Origin: Pseudomonas fluorescens | Lineage (GTDB): Bacteria > Pseudomonadota > Gammaproteobacteria > Pseudomonadales > Pseudomonadaceae | Assembly (NCBI RefSeq): GCF_018614655.1 | Contig: NZ_JAGGOG010000018.1 | Location: forward strand, 276,035-340,034 | DNA: 64,000 bases | Direction of reading: 5' to 3' | Part shown: positions 43,797 to 51,964 of the stretch, in pieces | Layout of the letters: each line of letters opens with the position of its first letter | Position numbering within the stretch: position 1 is the stretch's first letter | Notes under the pieces: model-generated | The model's input: only the letters and a program-made list of their open reading frames with translations | The model's database searches: none | What the model was told of the DNA's origin: nothing | Program-made: the position numbers and the translations under genes

Positions 43797-44861
43797 ATGT
43801 TCCGTCCCAAGTTGTTGTTCACCAGCCTGGCCGCCCTCGCGCTCGGCGCCTGTTCGCCCCAGGACCCGCAAGCGGTGACCTCGGCGGCCATCGCCAAACA
43901 AGTGATCCTGCCAACCTACAGCCGCTGGGTCGACGCCGACCGCCAACTGGCCGTCAGCGCGCTGGCCTACTGCCAAGGCAAGGAATCCCTGGAAACCGCC
44001 CGCGCTGACTTCCTGCATGCGCAAAAGGCCTGGGCCGAGTTGCAACCACTGCTGATCGGCCCGCTGGCTGAGGGCAACCGCTCATGGCAGGTGCAGTTCT
44101 GGCCGGACAAGAAAAACCTGGTGGGCCGTCAGGTCGAGCAACTGGTCACCGCCCAACCGCAGATCGACGCTGCCGCGCTGGCCAAGTCCAGCGTCGTGGT
44201 GCAAGGCTTGTCCGCCTACGAATACATCCTGTATGACGCCAAGGTCGACCTGGCCGATGCCGAGCAGAAAGCCCGCTATTGCCCATTGTTGATGGCCATC
44301 GGCGAACGGCAGAAAGTCCTCGCCGAAGAGATCCTGTCGCGCTGGAACACCACCGACGGCATGCTCGCGCAGATGACCAAATTTCCGAACCAGCGCTACG
44401 CTGATTCCCACGAAGCCATCGCCGATCTGCTGCGCGTCCAGGTGACCGCCCTCGATACCCTGAAGAAAAAACTCGGCACGCCTATGGGCCGTCAGAGCAA
44501 AGGTATCCCGCAACCGTTCCAGGCCGACGCGTGGCGCAGCCAGTCGTCCCTGCAGAGCCTGGAAGCCAGCCTCGCCGCGGCTCAGACCGTGTGGGTAGGC
44601 GTCGACAACAAGGGCCTGCGCGGCCTGCTGCCAGCCGATCAGAAGCCGCTGACCGACAAGATCGATGCCGCTTATGCAGCGTCCCTGAAACTGTTCGCCA
44701 GTAACCAGCGTTCGTTGAATGAACTGCTGGCCGATGACGCCGGGCGCCAGCAACTCAACGATATCTATGACAGCCTCAACGTCGTCCACCGCCTGCACGA
44801 AGGTGAGCTGGCCAAGGCGCTGGGCATCCAACTGGGCTTTAACGCCAACGACGGTGACTGA
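43797..44861 (+). CDS. Imelysin-family periplasmic lipoprotein
   Basis: A 354-residue lipoprotein (lipobox LGAC, C19) with an all-helical imelysin/peptidase M75 fold. Imelysins are linked to iron uptake; the name comes from an insulin-cleaving protein. The canonical GxHxxE motif appears here as GLSAYE (VVQGLSAYEYILYD), with serine in place of histidine, so metal binding may be altered; other members of this branch are also non-canonical. GAAGGGAG precedes the ATG. It follows the di-heme gene by 31 bases and overlaps the DUF1513 start (TGATG). Confidence 0.88.
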   Translation: MFRPKLLFTSLAALALGACSPQDPQAVTSAAIAKQVILPTYSRWVDADRQLAVSALAYCQGKESLETARADFLHAQKAWAELQPLLIGPLAEGNRSWQVQFWPDKKNLVGRQVEQLVTAQPQIDAAALAKSSVVVQGLSAYEYILYDAKVDLADAEQKARYCPLLMAIGERQKVLAEEILSRWNTTDGMLAQMTKFPNQRYADSHEAIADLLRVQVTALDTLKKKLGTPMGRQSKGIPQPFQADAWRSQSSLQSLEASLAAAQTVWVGVDNKGLRGLLPADQKPLTDKIDAAYAASLKLFASNQRSLNELLADDAGRQQLNDIYDSLNVVHRLHEGELAKALGIQLGFNANDGD

Positions 44862-45961
44862 TGATGCTCAGGCGACAGGCTTTGGCCATCGGCAGCGTGC
44901 TGCTCAGTGCGATCACGCTGGGTGGCTGGACGCTGTTCAAGCAGAAGGGCAAAAGCCCGCTGCTGCTCTCGGCGCGCGATGACGGTGATGGCAAGCACTA
45001 CGCCGTCGGCTACCACCTGGACGGCAAGCCAGTGTTTGCCACCCAGGTCGGCCAACGTTGCCACGACATCATCGACCACCCGACGCTGCCAATTGCGCTG
45101 TTTGTCGCCCGCAGGCCAGGTACCGAGAGCTACCTGATCGATTTGCGTGACGGTGCGCTCCTGCAAACCATCACCTCACATGCCAATCGCCACTTCTATG
45201 GCCACGCGGTCATTCACAAAAGCGGTGACTGGCTGTATGCCACGCAAAACGACACCTCCGATCCCGGCCGCGGCCTGCTCGGCGTGTACAAATTCGAAGG
45301 TGAGCGGCTGGTGCACAGCGGCGAGCTTTCCACCCATGGGGTAGGTCCGCATCAAGTGTCATGGATGCCTGACGGTGAAACCCTGGTGGTGGCCAATGGC
45401 GGCATCCGCACCGAAGCCGAAAGCCGGGTCGAGATGAACCTCAACGCCATGGAGCCGAGCCTGGTACTGATGCAACGTGACGGCACCCTGTTGAGCAAGG
45501 AAACCCTGGCCCAGCAGATGAACAGCGTGCGGCATATGGGGATTGCCAGCGATGGCACCATCCTCGCCGGGCAGCAGTTCATGGGGCCGTCCCATGAACG
45601 TTCAGAGTTGCTGGCGATCAAGCGCCCTGGCCAACCTTTCGTGCCGTTTCCGGTGGCTGACGAACAGTTGCAGGCCATGGGGCACTACACCGCCAGCGTC
45701 GCCGTGCACAGCGAATTGCGCCTGGTGGCCCTGACGGCACCACGGGGCAATCGGTTCTTTATCTGGGACATGGACAGCGGTGAGTTGCGCCTGGACGGCC
45801 CGTTGCCGGACTGTGCTGGCGTAGGCGCCGTAGCAGATGGGTTTGTGGTGACCTCCGGCCAGGGTCGTTGCCGGTTCTACGATTGCCGACAGTCGCCATT
45901 GGTGGCAATGCCTCTGGAGTTGCCAGCCGGTCTCTGGGACAACCATCTGCACCTGATCTGA
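44861..45961 (+). CDS. DUF1513 periplasmic beta-propeller-like protein
   Basis: A 366-residue exported protein with an N-terminal twin-arginine-like leader (MMLRRQALAIGSVLLSAITLGG). The remainder is rich in beta strands with repeated HD/WMPDGETLVVANGGI-type blades, suggesting a propeller. DUF1513 proteins are the usual third partner of di-heme and imelysin genes. Function unknown. The start codon overlaps the imelysin stop by one base, which indicates translational coupling. Confidence 0.87.
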   Translation: MMLRRQALAIGSVLLSAITLGGWTLFKQKGKSPLLLSARDDGDGKHYAVGYHLDGKPVFATQVGQRCHDIIDHPTLPIALFVARRPGTESYLIDLRDGALLQTITSHANRHFYGHAVIHKSGDWLYATQNDTSDPGRGLLGVYKFEGERLVHSGELSTHGVGPHQVSWMPDGETLVVANGGIRTEAESRVEMNLNAMEPSLVLMQRDGTLLSKETLAQQMNSVRHMGIASDGTILAGQQFMGPSHERSELLAIKRPGQPFVPFPVADEQLQAMGHYTASVAVHSELRLVALTAPRGNRFFIWDMDSGELRLDGPLPDCAGVGAVADGFVVTSGQGRCRFYDCRQSPLVAMPLELPAGLWDNHLHLI

Positions 45962-45971
45962 GGACACGACG

Positions 45972-46002
45972 AAAAAAAAGGCCTCGCTATGCGAGGCCTT
46001 TT
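45972..46002. terminator. Bidirectional terminator after DUF1513
   Basis: AAAAAGGCCTCGC-tat-GCGAGGCCTTTT is a perfect stem with A and T tails. It lies between the convergent DUF1513 gene and the ColRS-associated small gene. Confidence 0.9.
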
Positions 46003-46020
46003 CAGGGGGTTTCAATAGTT

Positions 46021-46248
46021 TCAACTCTGCGGCCTCATCCCTTGAGACATCCCGAACATAAACAGCAACAGCTCATGATCTGGCTTGGCCGGAATACTCA
46101 CCTTGGCGATCCGAGGCAACAGACACTGTCCGCCACCTTGCACCGCACTGAGCACTTGTGTCCGGGGCTGCTCCCAGGCAGCCATGGCCAGGGAAGCAAT
46201 TCCCAAGGCCCCCAACAGAAACAAACCTCGTGCTATTTCTAGCTTCAT
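46021..46248 (-). CDS. Small exported protein coupled to warB
   Basis: A 75-residue protein with an N-terminal signal peptide (hydrophobic core FLLGALGIASLAM, cleavage near AMA-AW). The mature part of about 50 residues has a single cysteine, so no disulfide within one chain. The ATG overlaps the warB stop as TGATG, so it is co-translated with warB. A hypothetical gene occupies the same place next to warB in P. aeruginosa. Function unknown; a periplasmic role in the envelope response is inferred from the operon only. Confidence 0.72.
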   Translation of the reverse strand: MKLEIARGLFLLGALGIASLAMAAWEQPRTQVLSAVQGGGQCLLPRIAKVSIPAKPDHELLLFMFGMSQGMRPQS

Positions 46249-46964
46249 CAGGTTAAACCTTTGATCGCGCTGCCAAACGCCGTCTCATAAAAGTAGCTGA
46301 GTTTTTGCCAGTCGGTACTGTTCCACGACGAGTGGCGACGCAATTGACGCATGTCGTGGGACGCCGCCTGCCGAGCGGTCATGCGCTGGCGGCACTTCTC
46401 GAAGTCCAACAACGCCACTTCAACAGTGGCCGAATCACCTTCACCCGTGACCCGCACAAAAACATGCTTGATATACAGGCATCCGTGTTGCCAGCGACCC
46501 TTGTGCATACGTGCCAGGGTCCCGGCCAACTCCTGGAGAAGGCGCTCATGCACTGCCTCACCGTACTGCTCGCGGCCACCGGCGGCGTACCAGTTTTCGA
46601 TCTCGTCGAACCCTTCCAGCGCCGCCGTCACCAGCAAGGCCTCCCACTGATGCTCCGAATCACGGCGAGCACCGCAGAACACCAGTTCCGGCACACGTAC
46701 ATCCAGCAAACGCAGGCCTTTGAGGGCATCACGCTCGCGTAACACGGTCGGGCGTCCAAAAGGATGGAGCCAGCTGCGGTAGATATGGCCTGTCTGGCGC
46801 TTGCTATAGAGCAAACGCCCGTTAGTACCGACCACGCGTTGCACACCACTTTCACCGCCGCGACGACGGTTGGGCTCCTCGACCCATTCGCCCGTCTGGC
46901 GCCAGAAATAATCAAATCGCTCTTCGGGAGCTACTTCACTACCGGCTAAACACTCAACTGCCAT
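46248..46964 (-). CDS. warB: WarB/InaA-type lipopolysaccharide kinase-like protein
   Basis: A 238-residue protein of the InaA / LPS core-kinase (Kdo/WaaP-type) family. The kinase-like core includes YSKRQTGHIYRSWLHPFGRPTVLRE near 50-75, ALEGFDEIENW, and a catalytic-type HGCLYIKHVFVR with a following VALLDFEKCR; the motifs resemble the HxD and DxE positions of small eukaryotic-like kinases. In P. putida and P. aeruginosa inaA/warB lies downstream of colRS and belongs to its regulon. AGAGG precedes the ATG, 4 bases after warA. Probably modifies LPS. Confidence 0.88.
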   Translation of the reverse strand: MAVECLAGSEVAPEERFDYFWRQTGEWVEEPNRRRGGESGVQRVVGTNGRLLYSKRQTGHIYRSWLHPFGRPTVLRERDALKGLRLLDVRVPELVFCGARRDSEHQWEALLVTAALEGFDEIENWYAAGGREQYGEAVHERLLQELAGTLARMHKGRWQHGCLYIKHVFVRVTGEGDSATVEVALLDFEKCRQRMTARQAASHDMRQLRRHSSWNSTDWQKLSYFYETAFGSAIKGLT

Positions 46965-46968
46965 CCTG

Positions 46969-47649
46969 TTACCTCTTGCGTAATACATACACTCGCCACA
47001 TGGCGTAGAGCGGAATGAAGTCCAAATGTTCCTGAACCCGAAAACCGGCTTGCTCAAATTCAGCCTCAACAGTAGCAGCCGGTAACACAAACCTATTCTG
47101 GTAACCGCCCTGCTCCCCTCTGTTGCGACGTCGCACCTCGGAACGCTTGCGTTTCCAAGCCTTGAAATTGCCATCCACCCACAACGAAATAATCACACTA
47201 TCGCGTGTAACCCGTTGAAATTCCTTCAATATTGCAAGCCGGTGTTCAGGCTCGCCAATGTGGTGCATCAGGCGCATGCAGAAAATGCTATCGACCGCGT
47301 TATCTGGCAAATCGATATCAAAGGCAGACGTCTGCAAGGGGCGTACCCGTTTCACCACATCCGCCGGTTGGGCAACGGTGGCAATCTTCAACATCGACTC
47401 TGAGTTATCTGCACCGATGATCACACGGTTGGGTTTTTCTGCCAGCAACGGCCAAAAACGCCCCGCCCCGCAAGGCAGATCCAGCACCAGGCCTGGCTCG
47501 CCGGCCATGGCCAACGCACCGCGAGCCAATTGCTCATCGCGTTTGTGGGACATCCGACGCGCGAAAGTGTCCTGATGCTTGAGCAAATAATTCTGCGCGT
47601 GCTGATCGTCGTACTTTTCGGAAAAATCAAGCTTGATCGGACTAGACAT
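46969..47649 (-). CDS. warA: WarA-type SAM-dependent methyltransferase
   Basis: A 226-residue class I methyltransferase. The SAM-binding motif I is LVLDLPCGAGRFWP (about 55-68), followed by VIIGADNSESML and FDIDLPDNAVDSIFCMRLMHHI. Its place below colRS and before inaA corresponds to warA of P. aeruginosa, linked to LPS modification and ColR control. GGAG precedes the ATG at 47649; a TTG one codon upstream is unlikely. A ColR-like box lies about 70 bases upstream, so it can be transcribed separately from colRS. Confidence 0.9.
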   Translation of the reverse strand: MSSPIKLDFSEKYDDQHAQNYLLKHQDTFARRMSHKRDEQLARGALAMAGEPGLVLDLPCGAGRFWPLLAEKPNRVIIGADNSESMLKIATVAQPADVVKRVRPLQTSAFDIDLPDNAVDSIFCMRLMHHIGEPEHRLAILKEFQRVTRDSVIISLWVDGNFKAWKRKRSEVRRRNRGEQGGYQNRFVLPAATVEAEFEQAGFRVQEHLDFIPLYAMWRVYVLRKR

Positions 47650-47716
47650 CAACGGGTCTCCGGTTACTGATGCCTACGACCTTATGTTTCGGTCTGTCAT
47701 CGTCCGGTCAACCCTT

Positions 47717-47733
47717 TGTGAAAAAAACGTTCC
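47717..47733 (-). promoter_or_regulatory. ColR-binding box upstream of warA
   Basis: The minus strand reads GGAACGTTTTTTTCACA. The TTTTTCACA core and the A-C spacing match the consensus recalled from P. putida (first two positions differ). Between colS and warA it would let phosphorylated ColR act on the warA-warB operon. Confidence 0.6.
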
Positions 47734-47840
47734 GTCTAACGCTAAAACAATACAAAATTTTACAAGATAACATCATGGCACGGGGCTATCTTCGGCGAAA
47801 AGGCCGGGATCTCTCCGCGAGGGTAGAGGCAGTGCAGGAT

Positions 47841-49121
47841 TCAGGATTTGACCTGGCTCAACTCAACGTGGAAACGGCAGCCGTTGGGTTCCATGGTGCT
47901 GAGACTGACGGTCCAGCCTTGGTTCTCGCAGATCCGCTGGACCAGTGACAAGCCCAACCCAAGGCCTTCGCCGCGCTTCTCGCTACCGCGCACAAACGGC
48001 TCGAACATCGCCTCACGCTTGTCTTCGGGGATCCCGACACCGCTGTCCTCCACCACGAACCCGGTAGGTTCCAGGGTCAGTCGGATAAACCCACGCTCGG
48101 TGTAATGCAGGGCATTACGCAACAAGTTACCCATCACCGCGTGCAGGAAGGTGGCGTTATAGCGGGTGTCCAGAGGGTTACCCGGCTGATAGATCAGTTC
48201 GATGCCCTTGTCTTTGATCGGCTCACGCCAGATTCCCAGCAAGTCGTCGGCCACCCGGGCCAGGTTGACCTGAGGCGACATGCTGGCGTCTTCCCGCTGA
48301 GCCCGTGCCAGCATCAGGAAGGTCTGCACCAGTTCACGCATTTCTTCGCAGGCGCGGGCGATGCGTTCAACCTGGTTGCGACCGCGCTGGTCAATCGCCG
48401 GATTTTCCAGCAACAGCTCACAGGAACTGGCCAATACCATCAATGGCGTGCGCAACTCATGGCTGACATCGCTGGTAAACAACCGCTCCCGGGATAGCGC
48501 CTGACGCAAACGCCCGAGGGTGGCGTCGAATGCCACCGCCAACTCACCGACTTCATCCGCGGCATAGTCCGGGGCCAAGGGCGGAGCCAAGCCGAGCAAT
48601 TGGTCGCGATGACGAACCTGGCGGGCCAGCCGTACCACCGGCGCCATCACCTTGCGGGCCAGGACCCAGCCGAGGAACACTGCCAGCGCCAAGCTGAGGA
48701 TAAAACCCACCAGCACCACGGCAAACAGCACCCGCTCACGTTCTTCGAAGTCGCTCTGGTCTTGCAGCAGGACGTAGCGGCGACCGTCGACGATCTCGAC
48801 CATCGCATGGTAGGAAAGCTGCTCGCGAAACACCTCATGAAAGCCTACGTCCAAGTGGCGCAGGTCCTTGGGCAACTCGAAGTCGCCCGGGCCACCGCTG
48901 AAGTAAAACAATTGGTCCGGCTCGGGACGGTGGCTCCAGTCCTCGACACTGTCCATCAACAACAGACGCTGCAGATCCCCCCCCAGGCCGGCAGAGATCA
49001 ACTTCTCTTCCACCAGATGCACCGTCGCGACGATGCCCATGGCGAAAGCCCCCGCCACCAACGCGCTCATCAACGCAAAGGCAATGATGATCCGCTGGGC
49101 AAGGCTTTGCTTAAACTCCAT
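47841..49121 (-). CDS. colS: Sensor histidine kinase ColS
   Basis: A 426-residue membrane kinase. A first helix (about 10-35) and a second (about 131-152) enclose a short periplasmic region of about 95 residues that contains EERE at 126-129, matching the ExxE metal-sensing motif known for ColS. HAMP follows, then the H-box FTSDVSHELRTPLMVL, ATPase boxes (NLLRNALHYT, DSGVGIPE, GLGLGLSLV). ColS senses excess zinc, iron or manganese in P. putida. The start at 49121 overlaps colR by 11 bases. Confidence 0.94.
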   Translation of the reverse strand: MEFKQSLAQRIIIAFALMSALVAGAFAMGIVATVHLVEEKLISAGLGGDLQRLLLMDSVEDWSHRPEPDQLFYFSGGPGDFELPKDLRHLDVGFHEVFREQLSYHAMVEIVDGRRYVLLQDQSDFEERERVLFAVVLVGFILSLALAVFLGWVLARKVMAPVVRLARQVRHRDQLLGLAPPLAPDYAADEVGELAVAFDATLGRLRQALSRERLFTSDVSHELRTPLMVLASSCELLLENPAIDQRGRNQVERIARACEEMRELVQTFLMLARAQREDASMSPQVNLARVADDLLGIWREPIKDKGIELIYQPGNPLDTRYNATFLHAVMGNLLRNALHYTERGFIRLTLEPTGFVVEDSGVGIPEDKREAMFEPFVRGSEKRGEGLGLGLSLVQRICENQGWTVSLSTMEPNGCRFHVELSQVKS

Positions 49122-49794
49122 CACGACCCTCGGCCAGGCGATAGCCCACACCATGCACCGTTTGCAGCAACGGTTTGGCGAAGGGCTTATCGATCACCTG
49201 ACGCAATTGATGGACGTGACTGCGCAGGCTGTCGCTGTCCGGGCAATCGTCACCCCACAGGGCCTCTTCGAGAATTTCGCGGCGTAATACGTGAGGGCTT
49301 TTCTGCATCAACACCGCCAGCAGCTTCAGGCCTACCGGGTTGAGCTTAAGCAGGCGCCCCTCGCGGGTCACTTCCAGGGTGTCGAGGTCGTAGCTCAAGT
49401 CGCCCACTTGCAAGGCACGGCGACCGCCACCCTGGGCGCGTCGCAGCACAGCTTCTATCCGCGCGGCGAGTTCCGACAGGGCGAACGGCTTGAGCAGGTA
49501 GTCATCGGCACCCGACTTGAAGCCTTGCAACCGGTCATCCAGTTGGTCGCGGGCGGTAAGCATGATCACCGGCGTATCACGGCGGGCGTCTTCACGCAGG
49601 CGCTTGCACAGGGTGTAACCATCGATCCCCGGCAGCATGATGTCGAGCACGATCAGGTCGTAATGTTCGGTGGCGGCCAGGTGCAGGCCCGACAATCCGT
49701 CCTGCGCACAGTCCACGGTGTAACCCTTGAGCCCCAGGTAATCGGCCAGGTTGGCTAGAATATCGCGGTTGTCTTCAACCAATAGGATTCGCAT
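49111..49794 (-). CDS. colR: Response regulator ColR (OmpR family)
   Basis: A 227-residue two-domain response regulator: receiver with VEDNRDIL and phospho-acceptor D51 in LIVLDIMLPG, and a C-terminal winged helix-turn-helix (DCPDSDSLRSHVHQLRQVID). It controls membrane stability, LPS modification and metal tolerance. The ATG at 49794 has GGAG 10 bases upstream and is preferred over the TTG two codons earlier. ColR-like boxes lie on both sides: before warA and before the divergent PAP2 gene. Confidence 0.95.
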   Translation of the reverse strand: MRILLVEDNRDILANLADYLGLKGYTVDCAQDGLSGLHLAATEHYDLIVLDIMLPGIDGYTLCKRLREDARRDTPVIMLTARDQLDDRLQGFKSGADDYLLKPFALSELAARIEAVLRRAQGGGRRALQVGDLSYDLDTLEVTREGRLLKLNPVGLKLLAVLMQKSPHVLRREILEEALWGDDCPDSDSLRSHVHQLRQVIDKPFAKPLLQTVHGVGYRLAEGRDGV

Positions 49795-49910
49795 GGGCAA
49801 TGTCTCCGTACGCGGTAACAGCCGTGTTGGCTCGCGCAGCTTAAGGCCAAGTCTGTTTCAGGGCTAGGGTTGAACGGGCAACCATAACGTGTTTCAAGCA
49901 ATTGATCGTC

Positions 49911-49927
49911 TTAACAAGTTTTTCACT
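49911..49927 (+). promoter_or_regulatory. ColR-binding box between colR and the PAP2 gene
   Basis: TTAACAAGTTTTTCACT matches the 17-base ColR consensus except at two positions. It points toward the PAP2 phosphatase gene, whose start is about 75 bases downstream, and could also affect the colR promoter. Confidence 0.6.
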
Positions 49928-49999
49928 ATAGGTTCACAACCTCACTACAGCACCGCGCCGATGATCGCGCCCATTCGATATCACCCTACCGAGTTCGCC

Positions 50000-50743
50000 A
50001 TGTCATCCACCGCTGCCCGACCGGCTTCACCCCCCCTCAACCTTGGGCTATGCCTCGCCGTTCCAGCCATCGCGGCAGTGACCTTGCTATTGCTGCAACT
50101 GACATCACTGGATATGAGCCTGGCCAAGCTTTTCTACAGTCCGGCCGAGGGTGGCTTTATCGGTCGCCACAGTTTTTTCCTCGAAGACATCCTTCACGAC
50201 CGCGCCAAGCAGTTGGTCATTCTGTTCTCGCTGCTGGCGATACTGGGTTTTATCGGCACATTCATCCTTGAACGCCTCAAGCCCTATCGTCGCGAACTGG
50301 GTTGCCTGGTGCTGTCTCTGGCGCTGGCCACGGCGTTCGTCACGCCGATGAAGGCCGTCACCGCCGTGCAATGCCCGTGGAGCCTCAAAGAGTTCGGCGG
50401 CAAGGAAACCTACAGCGAACTGCTAAGCCCCCGCCCGCCAACCGATAAACCTGGACGTTGCTGGCCGGGCGGTCACGCGGCTACCGGCTTCACTTTGTTC
50501 GCCTTGTTCTTTGTGTTGCGCGATCGTCGGCCGCGCCTGGCACGTAGCGCTTTCATCTTTGCCGCCAGCTTGGGCACCGTGTTTTCCATCGGCCGGATGA
50601 TGCAAGGCGCGCACTTCTTTTCCCATAACGTGTGGACGGCAATTTTTTGCTGGCTGATCTGCCTGGGGACGTATTACTTCTTGCTGTATCGACCCGCGAA
50701 GACGGCTGAGCCCGCCCTGATCAAACATAAAATAAGTTACTGA
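50000..50743 (+). CDS. PAP2-family (lipid) phosphatase
   Basis: A 247-residue inner-membrane protein with about six helices. The PAP2 signature is present with variation: a KPGRCWPGGHAATG segment (PGGH in place of PSGH) near 150-165 and SIGRMMQGAHFFSHN near 195-210, which carries the third-motif arginine and histidine. Such enzymes remove phosphate from lipid substrates, for example undecaprenyl-PP or lipid A. It is divergent from colR with a ColR-like box upstream, so it is a likely regulon member. The ribosome site is weak. Confidence 0.85.
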   Translation: MSSTAARPASPPLNLGLCLAVPAIAAVTLLLLQLTSLDMSLAKLFYSPAEGGFIGRHSFFLEDILHDRAKQLVILFSLLAILGFIGTFILERLKPYRRELGCLVLSLALATAFVTPMKAVTAVQCPWSLKEFGGKETYSELLSPRPPTDKPGRCWPGGHAATGFTLFALFFVLRDRRPRLARSAFIFAASLGTVFSIGRMMQGAHFFSHNVWTAIFCWLICLGTYYFLLYRPAKTAEPALIKHKISY

Positions 50744-50814
50744 TTTTAAAAGGTTAAACCTTAGCCTTCAAAACCATAAATCTCGTATATAGCCCAATGC
50801 TGTTCACTTAAGGA

Positions 50815-50855
50815 AAAGCGCCGCTTACCCCGAGATGGGCAAGCGGCGTTTTTTT
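50815..50855 (+). terminator. Rho-independent terminator downstream of the PAP2 gene
   Basis: CGCCGCTTaCCC...GGGcAAGCGGCG followed by seven T. It probably ends the PAP2 transcript before the repeat array. Confidence 0.85.
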
Positions 50856-50899
50856 GGGATTCACCGAAAAATCTACACAACTTTTGCGGGCTTTGTTTT

Positions 50900-51774
50900 C
50901 TGTAGCCGCTGCCGAGGTACGAGGCTGCGATAAGGGCCGAAGGACCTTCAGCGGTTTCAAGACCCTTGCGACTGCTGCGCAGCCGATCGCAGGCTGCGCC
51001 AGCGGCTACAGGTGATCGACACGACCCTGTAGCCGCTGCCGAAGAATGAGGCTGCGATAAGGGCCGCAGGACCTTCAGCGGTTTCAAGACCCTTGCGACT
51101 GCTGCGCAGCCGATCGCAGGCTGCGCCAGCGGCTACAGGTGATCGATACGGCTCTTGTAGCCGCTGCCGAGGCACGAGGCTGCGATAAGGGCCGAAGGAC
51201 CTTCAGCGGTTTCAAGATCCTGGCGACTGCTGCGCAGCCGATCGCAGGCTGCGCCAGCGGCTACAGGTGATCGACATGGCCTGTAGCCGCTGCCGAGGTA
51301 TGAGGCTGCGATAAGGGCCGTAGGACTTTCAGCGGTTTCAAGATACTGACGACTGCTGCGCAGCCGATCGCAGGCTGCGCCAGCGGCTACAGGTGATCGA
51401 CACGGCTCTTGTAGCCGCTGCCGAGGCACGAGGCTGCGATAAGGGCCGTAGGACCTTCAGCGGTTTCAAGATACTGACGACTGCTGCGCAGCCGATCGCA
51501 GGCTGCGCCAGCGGCTACAGGTGATCGACACGGCTCTTGTAGCCGCTGCCGAGGCACGAGGCTGCGATAAGGGCCGTAGGACCTTCAGCGGTTTCAAGAG
51601 ACCGGCGACTGCTGCGCAGCCGATCGCAGGCTGCGCCAGCGGCTACAGGTGATCGACATGGCCTGTAGCCGCTGCCGAAGAATGAGGCTGCGATAAGGGC
51701 CGTAGGACCTTCAGCGGTTTCAAGACCCTTGCGACTGCTGCGCAGCCGATCGCAGGCTGCGCCAGCGGCTACAA
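50900..51774. repeat. Tandem array of seven 112-bp CTGTAGCCGCTG units
   Basis: Units start at 50900, 51027, 51155, 51281, 51409, 51537 and 51663, each 112 bp long and separated by 14-16 bases of the form GTGATCGACAYGRC(TC). Unit ends form a 12-bp inverted repeat (CTGTAGCCGCTG/CAGCGGCTACAG, first base sometimes T). Units differ mainly in a short stretch around positions 66-76 (for example ACCCTTGCG, ATACTGACG, AGACCGGCG). Reading frames across it are fortuitous. Confidence 0.93.
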
Positions 51775-51904
51775 GGGAGCGAAAGCCAACATTTCTCGGC
51801 AAGGGCTTAAGTGAACAGCGTTGCCTATATATCCAGTTGTCTGCGCGACAGCGCTCCGTCGAACATCTGACGGGACCTCTTCCACATGGGTCTTGCAACA
51901 GCAT

Positions 51905-51943
51905 AAAAAAAGCCCCGCCTGCATCACTGCAGGCGGGGCTTTT
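51905..51943. terminator. Terminator of the groESL operon
   Basis: AAAAAAGCCCCGCCTGCA...TGCAGGCGGGGCTTTT is a strong 14-bp stem 20 bases downstream of the groEL stop. Its A-run gives the T-tract on the minus-strand transcript. Confidence 0.92.
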
Positions 51944-51964
51944 CAGTATCGGGGTAAGGCTGGC

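Larger units (their letters stand above)
50785..51832. mobile_element. Non-coding element bounded by ~27-bp inverted repeats, containing a seven-unit array
   Basis: TATATAGCCCAATGCTGTTC... at 50785-50812 and an inverted partner at 51806-51832 share a 13-base identical inner part (CTGTTCACTTAAG) and the TATATAG outer part, about 23 of 27 bases overall. They enclose a terminator and the 875-bp tandem array. No gene or transposase lies inside. It may be a non-autonomous element or relic ends around which the array grew. No target duplication is seen. Confidence 0.45.

Noticed and set aside
50900..51774. CRISPR-like array.
   Set aside because: Repeats are 112 bp and the 14-16-base spacers are almost the same sequence; no cas genes.
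50957..51904. Reading frames of about 70-130 codons across the tandem array (repeating SPVAAGAACDRLRSS).
   Set aside because: They are translations of the 112-bp repeat in one frame; no ribosome site, and the same peptide appears wherever the repeat occurs.
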